A stretch of DNA of 64,000 nucleotides from positions 209,704 through 273,703 of the forward strand of contig VXBM01001008.1 in NCBI GenBank assembly GCA_013400155.1. The letters run 5' to 3'. Below the pieces are notes generated by a model. That model did not search any database, had not been told where the DNA came from, and saw nothing but the letters and a program-made list of their open reading frames with translations. Source of the DNA: Helopsaltes ochotensis (Eukaryota > Chordata > Aves > Passeriformes > Locustellidae). The translations under genes and the position numbers were made by a program. Shown one piece after another: positions 36,101 to 50,600 of the stretch. Numbering within the stretch: the stretch's first letter is position 1; every line of letters starts with the position of its first letter.

Positions 36101-39100
36101 AGCTGCTTCCTTCTTCCTTTACCCCTTCCCCTCTACCCTTATTAAAGTCAAGGAGGAATTTTTAGTGCTGATTTTTAAGCAGACTGAGAGAAAAAAAGTG
36201 CAATTGGATGGCATTTGCTTATCCTCGGCCAAATTTGAGATGCAAGTTCAAAGAAATAGAGATAGCAATCTTGACTTCTTTGTTGTTTGGATTGCAATAG
36301 CATCAGGAAGCAAAGGTGCTCTGGAACTAATTTGTATTGTATTCTCTGGATAGCTTGCTCAATAGCATAAATCCTATTAATAGATGACCTCAGATGTTGC
36401 TTTTTGAGCAGTGATGCACTTTTGAGGAGCAGGAGCAATGTTTGTCCACGTCTTTATAATTTCCCTGTTGAATAAGCAATGCTCTTTCCTTCCCTTCCTC
36501 CAAGTGTGACTGCTTCATCAGCACTTCCCTAGCTGTGAATGGAACATGAGCATGCTGAACAATAAACTCTCTGTTTTCCACAGCTGTACTTGCACCAGTA
36601 AGACTCTTTGTACCATTCTGAGGCTGAACGTTCTCACCCTTCTCCCCATTCTCCTTGTGGGGATGCAAAAGATCCTAGAGAAAAGCCTGGCTTGTTCAGC
36701 TACAGTGAGATTTACTTCATTAGCCCTTTAATCAGTGAGAAGTCACTGGACTATGTGCCGTAGTTGCCATCCTGGAGTGTTGCTGAGCCCAGCTTCCACA
36801 AGAGGTAGCTAAGTCTGGAAATACTACGTGATGTTACTCCAAGCACTCAAAATGGGACTTGTCACCTGCTGAGAAAAAGTCCCTTGCAGGCTCATTAACC
36901 GCGGCCATTGCAGTGGAAACTTCTGTGCATGACTCTCTCTGAAAGATGCTGATCAAGAGAGAAAAAAATACCTCTGAGCTTACTCTTTCTCTCCCTCCCT
37001 CTTTCTGTCCTTCTCAAGTTCATGGATCTCAGACTTCTTAAGGGTGAAGGATCCACCTAGAATGAAGATTCTATAAAAGAGGAGAGCTGAAGATCAACTC
37101 TTCAGCCCTTATAAGAGATCTTAATACAATCAGATGAAAAATTCAATGCTAAAAACATCTTCCATTTTGTTTTGTTTACCTACCTGAAGCAGGCTCTTGC
37201 CAAAATCTCTTTTGCACAATTTCCCAAAATATGACAAAACCAGGACTCATCTCTGAGAAGAATGGCCAGAAGGGAATGGAAAAGTTACTGCTAAGCTTTC
37301 CCCAGCAGGCTCTGCACAGATGAAAGGTGTGGTGCCTCCATTTTTCAAGTCCTACTATGAAAGACACACGCACTCTGTCAACTTCCAAGTCTCCAGCTCA
37401 TTGGCCTTGAAGAGCCATGGGGCTGAGCCAGCCCTGTTGGGCTGTGAGCTGCACACGGGTTTAACACCTACGTTAGTGCTCTCCATCTGTCACTATGTGT
37501 AATTGTACTTCCCTACCGCTGTTTGCAGAGTGGGGGACGACCATGCACAGCTACAGCTCTCTTCTAATTAAAGTACTTGGATTTAATCAAGGTTACAGCA
37601 GCTTGAGGATGACTGGCTGCCCACAGAACAGACAGCATCCTGAACCATCTTCACGAATTGAGTGCTAGATAAAGAGGAGGGAAAGGAAGCAGTGCTTTTG
37701 TTCCTTTCCCTTTGCACTTCTGCATTCCAGCTGCCAGGGCTGAAGGCCAGCACTTGCTTTTGCAGGCCAGAAGTGCAGCCAGAAGTTCAGGCTGTGTGTG
37801 TGCTTTCTTCGCTGTCAGAGCTGCGGAGCTCTGCTGCTGGACGGACCAAACTGGATGACACCACGGGAGGGCATTCCTTGGATCATCCCTCTCTCTGACC
37901 CTGCCACTGGGGGACGCTGGAAGGCAGAAGTGGGGAGAGACTGGAAAAGGAAGATGAGAGCCAGGAATCCTGAAACCCTGTAGCTGCTGAAGTACCATGT
38001 GCCAAGCCCCCCAATGCCTCTAGTGCCAGATTTTCCCCATCTGTAAATATTGTTTGCCATTGTCTAGCTAATGTTCAAGTGACACTTGAAGTTTTCATAC
38101 TAGGTCATGGATTCTACAAACAGCTGTGCCTGTCAAAGATTATCATTCCTAATTGGGGGTTACCATGCCCCTACCAGAAAGTGTTGTCACCTCAGTTCTG
38201 CCAAGAAAAGGGCACACAAGCCCTTCCTTATCTGTTTCAAGCCAGACAGTTAGAAAAATTGCCTTCCTCATCTGTGTAACCTCACACAGCTGCCTTGCTC
38301 AGGAAGTCTCACTAAATCATGTCTTCTGGCAGGAGTAATAACTTCCAGCAACTAGGAAAGGAACACCTTCATCCAGGGCTGTTGAGTGTATCAGGAACAC
38401 ACACCTAGCAGTTCACTCTGCAGCACCAGCAGCAGGTACAAGACCTATTCTTGCACATGTATTCTGGCCTTCCTGGGGGCATCCAAGAAACTCTGCAGCT
38501 ACAAGAATGGAGATGTCTAGATTTGGCATTCACTTCTGTTGGTTAGTTTTACAGCTCTGGAAAATGGATGCCAAGCCCTTAATGCAGACAGTCATAAAAG
38601 CCATGCAAATATTTGCTCTCATAGTCATAATGTTTGCGATTCAGATTTTGTCATTTTTGCCAGCTAAGACTGATCACCTGAATCCCCCACTGAAATGAAA
38701 GAGTCATCAGTGGGCCAGATATGGTTCCCTACTGGAAGTCACTTGCCATGTTTTTGTTACCACAGCATCATGCCTGAGCTTGCAGTACTGACACATCAGG
38801 TACCACACTTCTCTGTCAATGCTGAACCAATTTCTTGGAACAGAATTATGGGCTGCTTCAAAGTTCACATCTTAAAGGCACAAAAATTACCTAGAATTTC
38901 TTTGGGCAGGGTCATGCCATTTGTTGTTAGCTAACTTTTGAGTGTCTGGTCACTACAAAAGATTCTGTCAAAAGACACTACACAGTGCTTGACAAAAGAG
39001 AGAACATCACAAAACAGAGGCCAAAACACAGATGCAACATGAAATGAAACTGTGGGAAAATGTGTGTATCTTCAATTTTGCGTGTTTCAGGGGCTGAGGT

Positions 39101-40240
39101 ATTTATTCTCTTGTAAAACACAATTAATATATGTTTATGGTTCACTGCCTAGAATCCTGTTGCAAGTGGGTCATGGGACTCCTTTCCTAACAACTGTCAG
39201 AAAAGGAGCTGGTCCTTTCAACAGCTGGAACTGACCTTGTATGAAAGACTCAGCAAGTGGGGAGGGGCAACCTGAAAACTCTTATCCTTTGGGCTCCCTT
39301 CAACTGGGAATGAGAGAAGAGGTTGAATTCCCTTGGACAGAGGAGAGCAGAAAACTGGAAACTTCATGGCACGTGTCTCATGGCACTGTCACTTGGTCTC
39401 ATCTCTCCTGAGCGGGCAGGGTTTTGGTTTGTGTTACAGCTGAAGCAAAAACCTGCTTTGGGTCTGGCTGTTTGTAATTGCATAGCATTGAAACCATTAC
39501 TGCAAACACTCCCCGAAAAAGAAAAGCTCCCTAAATGATCACTGCATAATTGTAAGCTAAATAAGCTTTTTTCTTTTTTTTTTTTTTTTTATGTGAAAGT
39601 CCAAGCTATTTGTGCCTGTTCTCACTTATCCAGAGCTTGCTAGGACACTAAGCCTGAGGCATTTAAAGTGCTGCTTCAAAGTATTGTTCCTCATTAAATT
39701 CTGTCCTTCCACACCCTCATCCCCTCACCTCACAGTATTAGGTGACACTGTTACCTTGCAGCAGAAAGCCATCAGCTCCCAGAAGTGATGATAGCCTCTT
39801 TCAGGACTGCAGCACTGCTGTGAACAAGGTGCTCAAGTATGATACATTATCCCTCCAAGGCTGAAAGTATCACCTCTGAGATGCTCCTAAACTCTGAGCT
39901 AGGTGAGGTTAACACCACAGCCCAGGTTTCTCGTGTGATAGAACATTATGCTCCTAACCAAAAAATCAAGACTGTTTATACACACAGGACACTGGAGCTT
40001 AATACCTTTTGCACTGCCCTGTGCCTGATTTATATATCCCATGTGGGCAGAAGAGCTCATTGCTCAGAATACATTCCAATAACTTTTACACATATGGCAG
40101 AAGTTGTTTAATTAGCAAAAACTACAGGAAACCCCACTATGAAATACTGAATTTTGTAAACTAACAGCTATGTGACTAAAGACCATCATCAAACCAGCAA
40201 AGGATACTTCCCCAGATATTAGATTTATTTCCTTGACAGA
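33107..40240. other. Unique non-coding DNA
   Basis: About 7.1 kb with no gene I can support. Contents noted: a T-run at about 33167-33178, AT-rich sequence at 33410-33500, an AATATATATTTG phrase near 34508-34519, pyrimidine-rich sequence at about 36975-37020, and a T-run at about 39570-39590. A reverse frame at 35186-35521 (111 codons) ends in a Lys/Arg-rich tail, but its composition is unremarkable and no family is recognised. The stretch at 37650-38000 is GC-richer. Confidence 0.55.
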
Positions 40241-40328
40241 TGTAGTATAGTTTTATACTACAGTGTGGTAATATGGTAAATTACTATAGTATAGTATATA
40301 CTGTAGTACAGTTTTATATTACTGTGTG
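40241..40328. repeat. Imperfect direct repeat, 27-base unit, with AT-rich spacer
   Basis: TGTAGTATAGTTTTATACTA begins a 27-base unit at 40241-40267, and the same unit recurs at 40302-40328 with three substitutions. Each copy contains a partial self-complement (GTAGTAT with ATACTAC in the first). The 34-base spacer is rich in ACTATAGTATAGTATATACTG phrasing that continues the TAGTATA theme. It looks like a decayed local satellite or slippage product. Confidence 0.85.
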
Positions 40329-43300
40329 TTTACAGCAGTTGTTCTGGTAAAGTCTGGTGTAAACTGTAAATAGTTTAATATATTTGTAATGACAAAGCAA
40401 ATACTGTTAAAAAAAACCCCAAGCAGATTCACCAAAATGAAGCTACACTACTGCAGTTTCCAACAGTGCCAGATTACAAAATAAAGGGACGCCTATGACC
40501 TGGGCAATAAAGGACGGATTTCTTTTAAACCAGGTTTTTCTGCCGTGTCACATTAATGACCTGTACCATAGCTCATGCCATTCAGATGTTTAAATAAAGG
40601 GGTAAGTAGGTACTTCTCTGGCAGCAACCACTTCTCTGTGAACCTGTGTTTATAAACTTGTAGGCACCTGAAATATGAGTCTTCTAAGACTTCATTTGAA
40701 CTCAAAATTCCCACACACTCAGCCAAGATGAATCTTCCTCCAAGCAGAATACACTAGTCCTATCATAGAGCAACACTGCACAAAACTGCTGGGAACAAAC
40801 TGAAGAGTGTTTTATCCAATTGCAACTGCCTGAGGTCAATGAAGAAGGTATTAGTTTTATTTTTAGCTTGCTTTTACAGCCTGATTGCATTTTCCATAAG
40901 ATAATCCAGTAGAGGTTCTCCTCTCTGATGCTTTGGGTTTCTTTTTAATCATCAAGTTTGCCACATTACTAATTAACAAGCTCCTAATAAATCACTGATT
41001 GTTTAATATGAATCAGAAGAAGAAAACACTGGCATCCCATGACTAAATTTTTTCATTGTTTGTTAATAGAAACTCCAGGATATTTGCCACTGAAGCATCC
41101 CAGGACATCTCAAAAAAAAGAAGGATTTGGTCTTGTAACAGCAATGGGACAGTGCAAGAGTGATGTAAAAAGAGGCTGACAAGTAGGAAGCAGAGCAAAG
41201 ATCAATTAAAAAAACTCGCTTTCAGTCCTAAAAGAAATGGGTAACACCAATGTCAAGGCAGAGTAGGCTGTTTATCAGTTTGTCCTATCTGACAACCACT
41301 GTGCAGTCCTGGGGTTAGTTTTCAATTTAGATTGGAAGGGTATAGAAAGAAAAACAGGCAACAGATGAAAGTCAATGGCCAAACCTGCTTGTAGTTTGGC
41401 TTTTGATATTAGATACCAAAGATATATTTGCTTTTGTGTAAAAAGTCTTGGCTTGGAAAACTCTGTGCAGTGGAATTTTAGTAATCATCAGAGGTAAATT
41501 TCAGTAATCACAAATTAGATTTTGAGAAATCATGATATAAGTGTAAAATTACAGAAATGCGTTAAAAGAAAAGCTCTTTTTTGTTTTCATATTTGCCCTT
41601 TTTTTCTCTTTAACAGCATTGAGCTATTTGTTTTGCATGACCAGCTGTCAAAGCACTGTGCAAATTGCAAGGAGAAAACTCCCACCAGAAAATTTGTACC
41701 TTTTTTATAAAATTATTTCAGCCATGCTTTTACATTTCTTTTCAGTGTGCAGAATACACTTAGTCTTGATCTTAAAAATGGTAGTCTTGTCTTTGTTAAT
41801 TTCCTCTCAGATAGGACTTTGTGGCTGGGAACTTTTAATTCCTCTCTTCAGCCACTTTTTTACTGTTACAATAAATCTTTTGATCAGAAGCTAGAATACA
41901 GGAGCTGGATGAGAGTCTATGCAAATTCAGTCAAAGCCTTTGCCCAGTTGATTCAACCTTCCCTTTAATCCCCATGATGATCTGCAGTAATGGATAAAAA
42001 TTATGAGCAGGAGAAAGAAGGGAAAAAACCAAACCAACCCTCAGGAAGCAATTTTGATTGCTGTGAGGAGGCACTGGAGGCTCTTAGCCCCAGGGAACTC
42101 TCCCCAGCTCACTGGAGGCTTTCAGATACCATGGTGATGGGGGACTTTATGAATAACTAGGTAGATAAATGGTGAGTGCTTTTGATCTCTGCTAGCCTGC
42201 ATTTCATTCTGTCAGCTGGAGAAGAGGCTATTCAAATCTGTCGGCTGTAGGAGGTCAGCCAGGAGAGAGAAAATGTCTTCATTACAGCCTTCTGTTCAGC
42301 CAGGCCTCCCAGCTGACCTCAGTGCCCAGGCTTGTCAGTCAGATAAGGCAAATTTTCCAACCGAGGGAAGATGTTGCTGCGCCAGATTTTTATCCCTGGT
42401 GTAAGAGCTCGGAGGCAGCAGCATAAGGCCAAGGAAGAGTTAGCTTACATTTTGACATCTCCCCCAAAACTGCCATGGGATTCATGGGAAACTTTCCCTG
42501 GTGGGGTTTGTGTGGGGAACCTGAACTCGCTTTCCTCAGCACTTTTTCAGTGCCACTGGGGTAGGAGGCTGTGAGGGCAGGCATGAACAGAACCGCTATA
42601 GAAGACAGAGTAACTCCGTCACTAGAAATGCCTAAATATTGCTTCATTTTCTGCCTTGAATCTTCTCATTCAGTGAGTCTCCTCTCACAGGTCTGATATA
42701 AATTTCAGGCAAAGGAGCTGGAGTTCTCATTAGCTTCTATACCAGGCTGAAAGTGAATCTCTCATGTTTAAAGATCCCACGGATTTTTGTGGCAATATCC
42801 AGGAAGGAAGCCAGGACAGGTTATAATGATGCAGAGCCCTGTCTAATGGAGAAGGAAGATCTCAGCTACTCAGAATGGAGAAGGAGGTCACATTTTTGCA
42901 AAAAGATGCATAAAAATTGAAATAGGAATTCCAATCCCATTATTTGGTAATGGGATTTGTAAACCTCATGTTCACAGGCTGAGATAAACAATATATGCTT
43001 CCCGAATCCCTCTTGGAAGAAGAACTCCTTGCAGCATAGCTAAATTACACAGTAAGTTATCATTTACAAAGAACAAAAATAGGAAAAGGAGCCAGTGAAA
43101 TTAATTTATGTCTAAAGGATTTCTCACTTTTTGGATTGAAGGGCAGGGAAACAGAGTCTCCTCTAAAACCACACTTGTAATGGAGATGATTTTACTGTGT
43201 TAGATCATTTCCAGAAAACATTATAAAAATGTTCCTTTTACTCAAGCCAGCCAGGTTTTAATAGTATCAAAGCAAAATATAGTCTGCTATTAGCATGAAA

Positions 43301-43799
43301 TAACATTAGCATAAATAGAAAAGAGTAAGGACACTTGAAAAAAATTCCACATAAATGGCCTCCTCATTTCACTAGACACCACTGTAGCTGAGAAACTGTG
43401 AAATTTCCATAATAATCGAGTGCAGAGAAAAACAAACAACAATTTTATTGATAGGGAAATTACATCCTGTTGCTGAATATAAAACTACAGCTCTGTTCAA
43501 TGGCCCTTTAACAGCATTGAAAGTATATATTAATTTGTAAGGGTAAATGAAATGTAAACAAAATATTCAGTTCAGTATGGTCAAAGAAACCTCCTGATAG
43601 TATTTCAGGGCAGGAACCCAGGAGACATATATTTGGATTCCATATCCTAGACCCCGAGCTAGTGGCATCTGATACCTTTGTAGAAAAGATTTACGCAGCT
43701 GCTGTGCGGTGATACACTTGTGACAAAAAGCACCATACCGACTGGCCTGTGAGGCTTTGGGGGAGAGGATCTCCTTTGGGTTTTTTGCTTGTTTTGTTT
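40329..43799. other. Unique non-coding DNA
   Basis: About 3.5 kb, AT-rich, with no supportable gene. The overlapping forward frames at 41522-41968 (62, 91 and 73 codons) include a hydrophobic run in one frame but have no start context, splice sites or family I recognise. Short T- and A-runs only. Confidence 0.55.
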
Positions 43800-44640
43800 T
43801 AAAAAGAGGATGTTCTGCAGCAATAATCCCAGATACTGCAGTTAGAAATTGCTGCTGCAGTGTTCAGGACTGTTGCAGCAGAGCCCTCCTGCGCAACAGG
43901 ACTGTATTCCCAAGGGAAGCAAAGCGCTTCTATTATGTGAAGAGCAGTAAGGAAAGCAGCTATGGAAAGGGAGTCCAGCTGGGAGGGGCCACACCAGTTG
44001 TCACTACAGAGACACAGAGCTGGCAGCCAGGGGATGGGGCTCTGCCTGCCCTTCGGGGCTGGGACATGCATGGTGAAGGCAGCAGAGCTGCTCCGTTTTC
44101 TTAAATGAGCACCTTCCCTGCTGAACGTCAGCAGCTGTCACCGTGAAGCTTGGAATACCCACGGGGACTCTGAGGCTCCAGGACAGCTGGAGCCCCAGGG
44201 CTGCTGCGGTCCCGGACCCTGGGTTGCTGTGGTTCCAGCCAGGAACCTGCTGTGGGGCCAGGCTGTGGCAGATGTGACCCCACCGCCCATCACGACAGCG
44301 CTGGCAGCAGCAGATTCCTTCCTTCTGCCTGCACACCTGCCCAGCTACTGAACACCTCTCTCCCCGTCACCTCCTGCACCCATAAACACTGCTGCAAAGT
44401 AGGTCTGAAGAGCTACCCAGTCAGCACAAGGGTGCTTTTACATCCTCTGCATGCTCTGCATGGCAGAGTGATTTCCCCCGGGGCAGCACAATGAAAGGAA
44501 GGGCCCTAAAATGATGCCTTTGGCTGCACTCCTGCCAGGCAGCCCCCACTGAGCCCACCCTGGATGCCTTGTCCTCAAAACATTGTTGGGGGAGAAAGGT
44601 TTGGGGGGGATGGGAGCGATTGTGTGGCTGCACAAAGCCA
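43800..44640. other. GC-richer stretch without a recognisable gene
   Basis: Compared with its flanks, this stretch is rich in CTG/CAG words and moderately GC-rich, with scattered CpGs (GGCTGCTGCGGTCCCGGACC, CCCACCGCCCATCACGACAG). Frames of 65-115 codons exist on both strands but overlap and have no domain. It is not dense enough in CpG to be called an island. A reader with comparative data could test whether it is a lineage-specific exon. Confidence 0.4.
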
Positions 44641-47600
44641 GTTGAACAGTTAATGCTTTAACCTTGCGTATAATTTATACAATAAACAAAGTCACATGTT
44701 TCTCTAATAATTTAGATGTAAGCAAATGTTGATTTATTCAGGAAGGCTACTGCCAGCAGCAAAGCCTGCAGCACTGAAATTTGAATTAAACTAGGACAGA
44801 AGCAGGCTAGTCTATAATAACATTTGTATAATTTTATTTTTGCCCTTGGCTCAGTTCATTTCCTTCTACAGTAGATGCATGAAATTGGTTCTTCAGCCAC
44901 CTTTAGCTGATGTTCATTGATATCGGGGGTAGGCAGAGAAGCAAGAGAATGTAACCTTTTTAGACTTTGTGTTTGCAATCATAAGGCCATGAATTCTTAG
45001 GTCATTTATGACAATAATTTTCTTCTGTGCCTTTCCTTTCCACAGTACTCTCTGAACAGCTCCATGTCACCTGAAATGATGGAGCTTTTTCCCCCCATTT
45101 TTTTTTCCTGCATGGAGACTTCTAGAACAGAGCGTGCTAAACAGATGCAAATGTTGTGTTGTTTTTATTCTTTTATTCAGGCCTGAGGGCACGAAATTGG
45201 AGTTCTCTTACTCTGCTTTCAACATGAAGGAAGGGGACTGTATGATACTTCAAAAATGACGGTGAAAAAAATACGCACTAGTACAGACATCTGCAATGGA
45301 TCCCTTGACTTATTTTCCAACTTTGTGTTTGAGGAGGAGAAAATAAGCTGGGTAAGGTGAAAGATGCAGATCAGCACAGGGCAATGGTTCTGTTAGGGGT
45401 TCCTGGTGGCAGTGAAAGTCCTGCTCCCAAGCCTCAGAGGCACAAGATCACAAAGATAAAGCGTTTCACTTTTGTCCAGAGAACCCTCAATAGGTTTCCA
45501 AGTGAAGTCAGAGGATCCCTCTCTGCAAGTGAGCGCTTGTGTTCCCTTTCTGGCCATCACTGGGCACTAAGCGGGCACTGTCCCACTGCAGAGGGAAGCC
45601 CGGTGTTATCTGCCTTTAAGCCCACAAGTCCTCCGCAGTGCCGGGCTGACAAACCCTGGAGATCTTGCCTGAAATGTTTCCAAAGTCATTGTTTCCAGCT
45701 GTGCAGAGCCAGGAGGGACACTGTAAGGCTGAAAGGACTTTATGGGTGAAGGAGTGAAAGTAGAGAGGAGACTGGAAAAAGGGGAGGTGAGGGGAGAGAT
45801 ACAGGAGCTAAGAACAGCACTGACAGAAGAGTGATAACTTCTCTGTCTGGCAATGCCAAAAAATCATCTTTTAACTGCAGCCAGGATGAGCAAGAATGTA
45901 GCACAAGATTGACTTATTTTTTTCCAGACATACACCTGGCCAGGTGCAAAAGATCGCATGCCCATCACAAGTGGAGGTAGTAGTGCTCTTATGCATAACA
46001 CCCATGTATATGGTGATTTCACAGCTGCTGTTTTTGATAAGGAGTGATTTCATTTTTGCAGTTTTCTCAGTTGCAAATAAAAGCTTCTTAACAGGAGTCA
46101 AAATTAAACCAAGGCCTGTGAGTCCAGAGCAGTTTCTGGGTCTCATGACCTGTCCATGTCCCCCGCACACACAGACCCTGAAACCTGTCAGTGATACTGT
46201 CAAGACCAACCCAATAAATTTTGAGCAGCCACCTGATGTGTTTTAGTAGAGAATTGTGGCTGACTGCCAGGATGGGAAATGTCAGCCTCAAGCTCCTCCA
46301 TCGTAAAAGTAATACACTCCCTCTCCTTCCCACAGTGACCACAAAAAAGGTGCCAGTCCATGCCCCTCTGAACAACCTATTGCTTCAGGAGTGCAAACAT
46401 TGAAACAGGACAGTTTTCCAATCCTAAATCCTAAGAGTATGTGACCAGCCTATGGATGTCTTGAATCTTATGGCCCCACACAACCCATCTTGCACTGTCT
46501 CGCCTAAAAAGTAAGGGCCACGCCATATTCCCCTTCAAGCAGCTTTCCCAATCTGTGGGCTGCAGGGAAGGGAGCAGAGCCACCTCTGTGTGACTCCTGT
46601 GTCCATTCAGTTCTCTCCATGGCAAACACTCGCAGACCTTTTTTCCAGCCCCCACTCCTCTTCCTCTCCCAACCTGCTGGTTACTGTAAGCAAGGGAAGG
46701 GCAAACTGGGGGTATTTCCTTTGCCAAAGCATGTGGAAGCATCAGCAGACTGCAACATCAACAGCCACAGCCTCCCAGGCTGCTCTTTGGATACCACAGC
46801 CATGTGCCCCTGACCTGGGGCAAAGTCATGGTTGAGCCCTTACTTCCCTTATTATTAATTAAAACATTGGAGGAGATCCTCAGCTGGAGTAAATATTCAT
46901 TGCTCCTGGCTCTCGCCCACTGGTTTCTGAAAGCACACAGAAGTAGTCACATTTATGCTGTTAACACTGATCTTGGCTCATACTTCTGCGGTCAAATAAA
47001 TAAATATCACTGCATCCCATTTAGCTCTGTTAATGCCACATTAAGAATGGCATGTGTTTTGACATAACCACCCCTTCCCACATTTTTTTTTAAATACCAT
47101 AAATGAAGCATTAAAACTCCCAATCCATCACGGTGACATCAGATCAGTGGACTGTGACTTTTATGACATCAGAACAATTGATTATATGACTCTTTTATGT
47201 GTAGCTTGCTATGAGATGAGTGCTTTTCTCTCCATATATTACATCCTAACATCTTGGAAAAATCTCAAGAGATAAAAAGGAATCACTATGAAGCAGTGAA
47301 GTACAGTAGTTATAGAATTGCCATAAAACTGTCATAAAAATTGTAGAAACAAAAATGCCTTTAAAGATGGCAATGTTCCATTATGGGTCCCTAGCTAATG
47401 GTCTGGAGTTGCCCTATGCATACCTTACCATATTTACTGCTTCTGGATATTTCTGTACCTTTCTCCCAGAAGATTATATGGTTACCAAGACATGCTGGCT
47501 TTCTTGCACATTTTAAGTCTCTTTAGCCCATTATATCACCTTTAACAAGTCAATTGATGTTTGTACCAGGCAAAATTCAGGGTTTCTTTTCAAATAGCCC

Positions 47601-50600
47601 AAAAAAAGGAACGAAAAATAAGCAAAAAAAAAAATCTGACAAGGAAAGGGAGGTATAACCTGTTTGTTGTTACAAGATTGCTGAAAGAAAACAGATATTC
47701 TGTAATGCTTATAACGAAAGGTATTGTTAAAATTAGAATCAGGGTACTGAGTAAGCAGCTCTCTTGTGCTGAGAGGTAACATGGAAAGCTCTGCCCAGAA
47801 GAAAGACCTCCAACTGGATTTTTTTACTGTAAACCCACATGTGCCTGGGCCCAGTTAACATGCAAGGCGTTGTAGCATGTAGCTGTATGTTTTCTTGTGC
47901 TCTCCAGATTATCCACACAAAGCTGCTACCAGGAGCAATGAGCAAGCCAGTGCTTCTCTTTTTCAGATATAGATGTGGCTTCTGTTGCACTGTGGGACAA
48001 TAAGGCCCAATGGGCAAAAGCTAAATGTTTGGGGTTTTTTAATTTTATCTTTTGTTTTAATTTCAAGGCATTTCAATGTAAACAGAAAGGTGTTGCAGTC
48101 ATAAGGACAGTGTAAGTCATAGCAGAAGTTAATGCCTTAGGGTCCTGAATGATGGCAAAAACCCCCTCCCCTGCTGCAGATGTGTCCTTTCCCTCCTCCG
48201 AGCACGGTCACGGAAAGCATCCTGTGCCAGTGCCCTCCCTGATCCATCTCCCCGTGCTCTCCTGGGGCACCAGGATGGATGTGCACCACTGCTCCAGCAC
48301 CCTCAGGAGGCACAGACGCACGGACAGGAGTCTGTCTCACTGCCTCTGCTCCTGCAAGGGGTCACTTCTGGCAGAGGAGATGAGCCAGCAACCAGAGCAA
48401 GGGCTGCTGTCCCTTGAGCAACTGCAGCTGTTGCTGCTCCCCATGTGAGTGAGCGCCCACAGCTCCTTCCCAGGGTGTCTCCTCACCAGAACAATACAGC
48501 TTCAAGAAGCACCTTAACATTTTTAAATACTTTGGGATCCTTTTCTCTAGAAGGCACTAGTGAAAAGGATATATTCGGAGTAAAGTCTTGATAGGTTGCC
48601 AGGTGTGCCAACACCCTCAGAAATTGTGCAGTGAAAGAAAAGCAGCTCCTCTCCAGCTGTTTTTTTCCAGCCCCTCCAGCACACACACGTACACAGACAT
48701 ACACACACCTGGGAGGTCCAAACCATAGCTGGACAAGACATTTGCTGTGGGGAGTAAACACAGACTGTTTGCCCTCCAGTTAAAATTGCCAAGCAAGGAA
48801 TTGCCAAGCAGAGAGTTCAGCAGCCAAAAAACAGACCTCCAGGTATGGTGGCACCTCTGGGAAAACCCTGGTACTGTAGTGGAACGGGAGATTCACCAAA
48901 CACTCCCAGCCTGGGTTGGGAATCACATGAAGCAGGATCCTAGATAAATTTACTCCTGCATAAATTATGCCTGTTTTTACTACTTCTTCCTCTGTCCCTC
49001 CCAAACCGGCATGCTCTGGGAGGCTGAGAGAAAATCTAAGCTATCTAAGATGATGAATTACTACTTTTCCCTCTTTCAAGGATCTGCACTCTCTTTTATT
49101 GGGGTGAGAGGGGAAGAGATGTGTAGCTGGGACCTTCACAAGTGCCCTTTGCAGACTCCAGGGTGATTTCAAGGGCAGCTTATGGCACAGGATATTGACA
49201 ACAACAGAGCCCATCTTGAACACACACCCTTAACTCATTCTTAATTTATATGCAGACCAAGCAGCAACATTATTGTTCAGCTGGGGGCATATTTAATTGC
49301 TGAATGTTCTGCAGATGTCTTGCAGGCTGTATAGATAAAGGCATTTTAAGTTGCTGACTTATAACAGCACATCTTTCTTCTTTTAACATAAAAATTCCTA
49401 CTTCTTTGATGGATGTGGAATTTTTAAGACTGAAATCCTGTGCTAGTCCTTGAGAATATTTTAGCGAATGTTAAACTCCCTGACACTGCAAAGGAACAGC
49501 TAAACCCTGATGCCTTTTCACTGGGGGGAAAAAAAATTCATTACTGTAAAAGCAGTGTTTTCCCATGACATGAAATTGAGGAAGACCCATTATTGTTTCT
49601 TAAAACCCAGCAGCGTGACTTGCCAGGCTCTAGCCAGACACTGAAGCCATGGCAGTTTATTTACGTACAAGCAGCCCGCTCAGTGCTGAATAAGACATGC
49701 AAGGAGCCCAGAGCCTTGCCCTCAGGTGACTGCAACCCAAGGGCAGCTCTGCAAAGCACTGCTGGTGCCAAGGGTCCATCCAGCACAGCTGCCCTTCACT
49801 GCAAAACTCTGAGGTGCCAAGAAATTCAGGGTCAGCCCCATGAACTTACAGCTCTTGCTTATTGCGAGTTCCTATCTTATACTTAAGGACTAAATACTGC
49901 ACACCCTGTCTGGGGTTTGGGGTGTTTTTAAATCTTTCCCAACCTTCAAGACTAATCAGACTTACAAAATGGTTGTCCCGTGTAAATTTTTTAATGACAC
50001 CTACAATGTCCTTTCTGGCTTGTGCCGCACCAGGACACCTCCGTCCTAGTGACATAGGTGTCTGACAATTGGTCAAGGAGATAGCCATAAATTAGGCAGA
50101 AAACTGGACTCCATGAAAAAAAACAAAAAGCAACAAAAAACCGAAACATAAAAGCTGGGAGGAGGCAACTGGATGTGGCATGGCTCCTGGCAATGAGGAA
50201 GCATGAGTGCATACTGAAGCTTAGAAATAGAAAGTGATGTCCTCATAAAAATATGGCTCTAGGCTGGTGTGCCACTAGAAATTCTTCTGTCAGTTTAGAA
50301 TATTTAGCTCTAAGGGATCTCTACTTTCAAATGGATCTTTTGATGCAAAATAGGCTGCACAGACTGAGATAGTGTTGAAGAAGGGAGAGTTGCATTTGCT
50401 CCCAGTTATGCTTGGTAACCTGGAGATTTTTAGATAGGCTTTTTGATCCCAAAGTATTGAGAGGGCAGGTGGGTTACCTTATCAGTACGTTAGGTCTCCG
50501 GGTTCTTCTAACTGAAAACTGTTACTGATACCAGGGCAGCTAAATAATAGTGAAAGCTTCAACACTCCTGGTTATCAGGGGAACCTCTTTAGCCTAATTT

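Noticed and set aside
41522..41968. Three overlapping forward frames suggesting a small membrane protein
   Set aside because: The frames conflict, no splice sites or family support any of them, and T-rich DNA commonly gives hydrophobic frames by chance.
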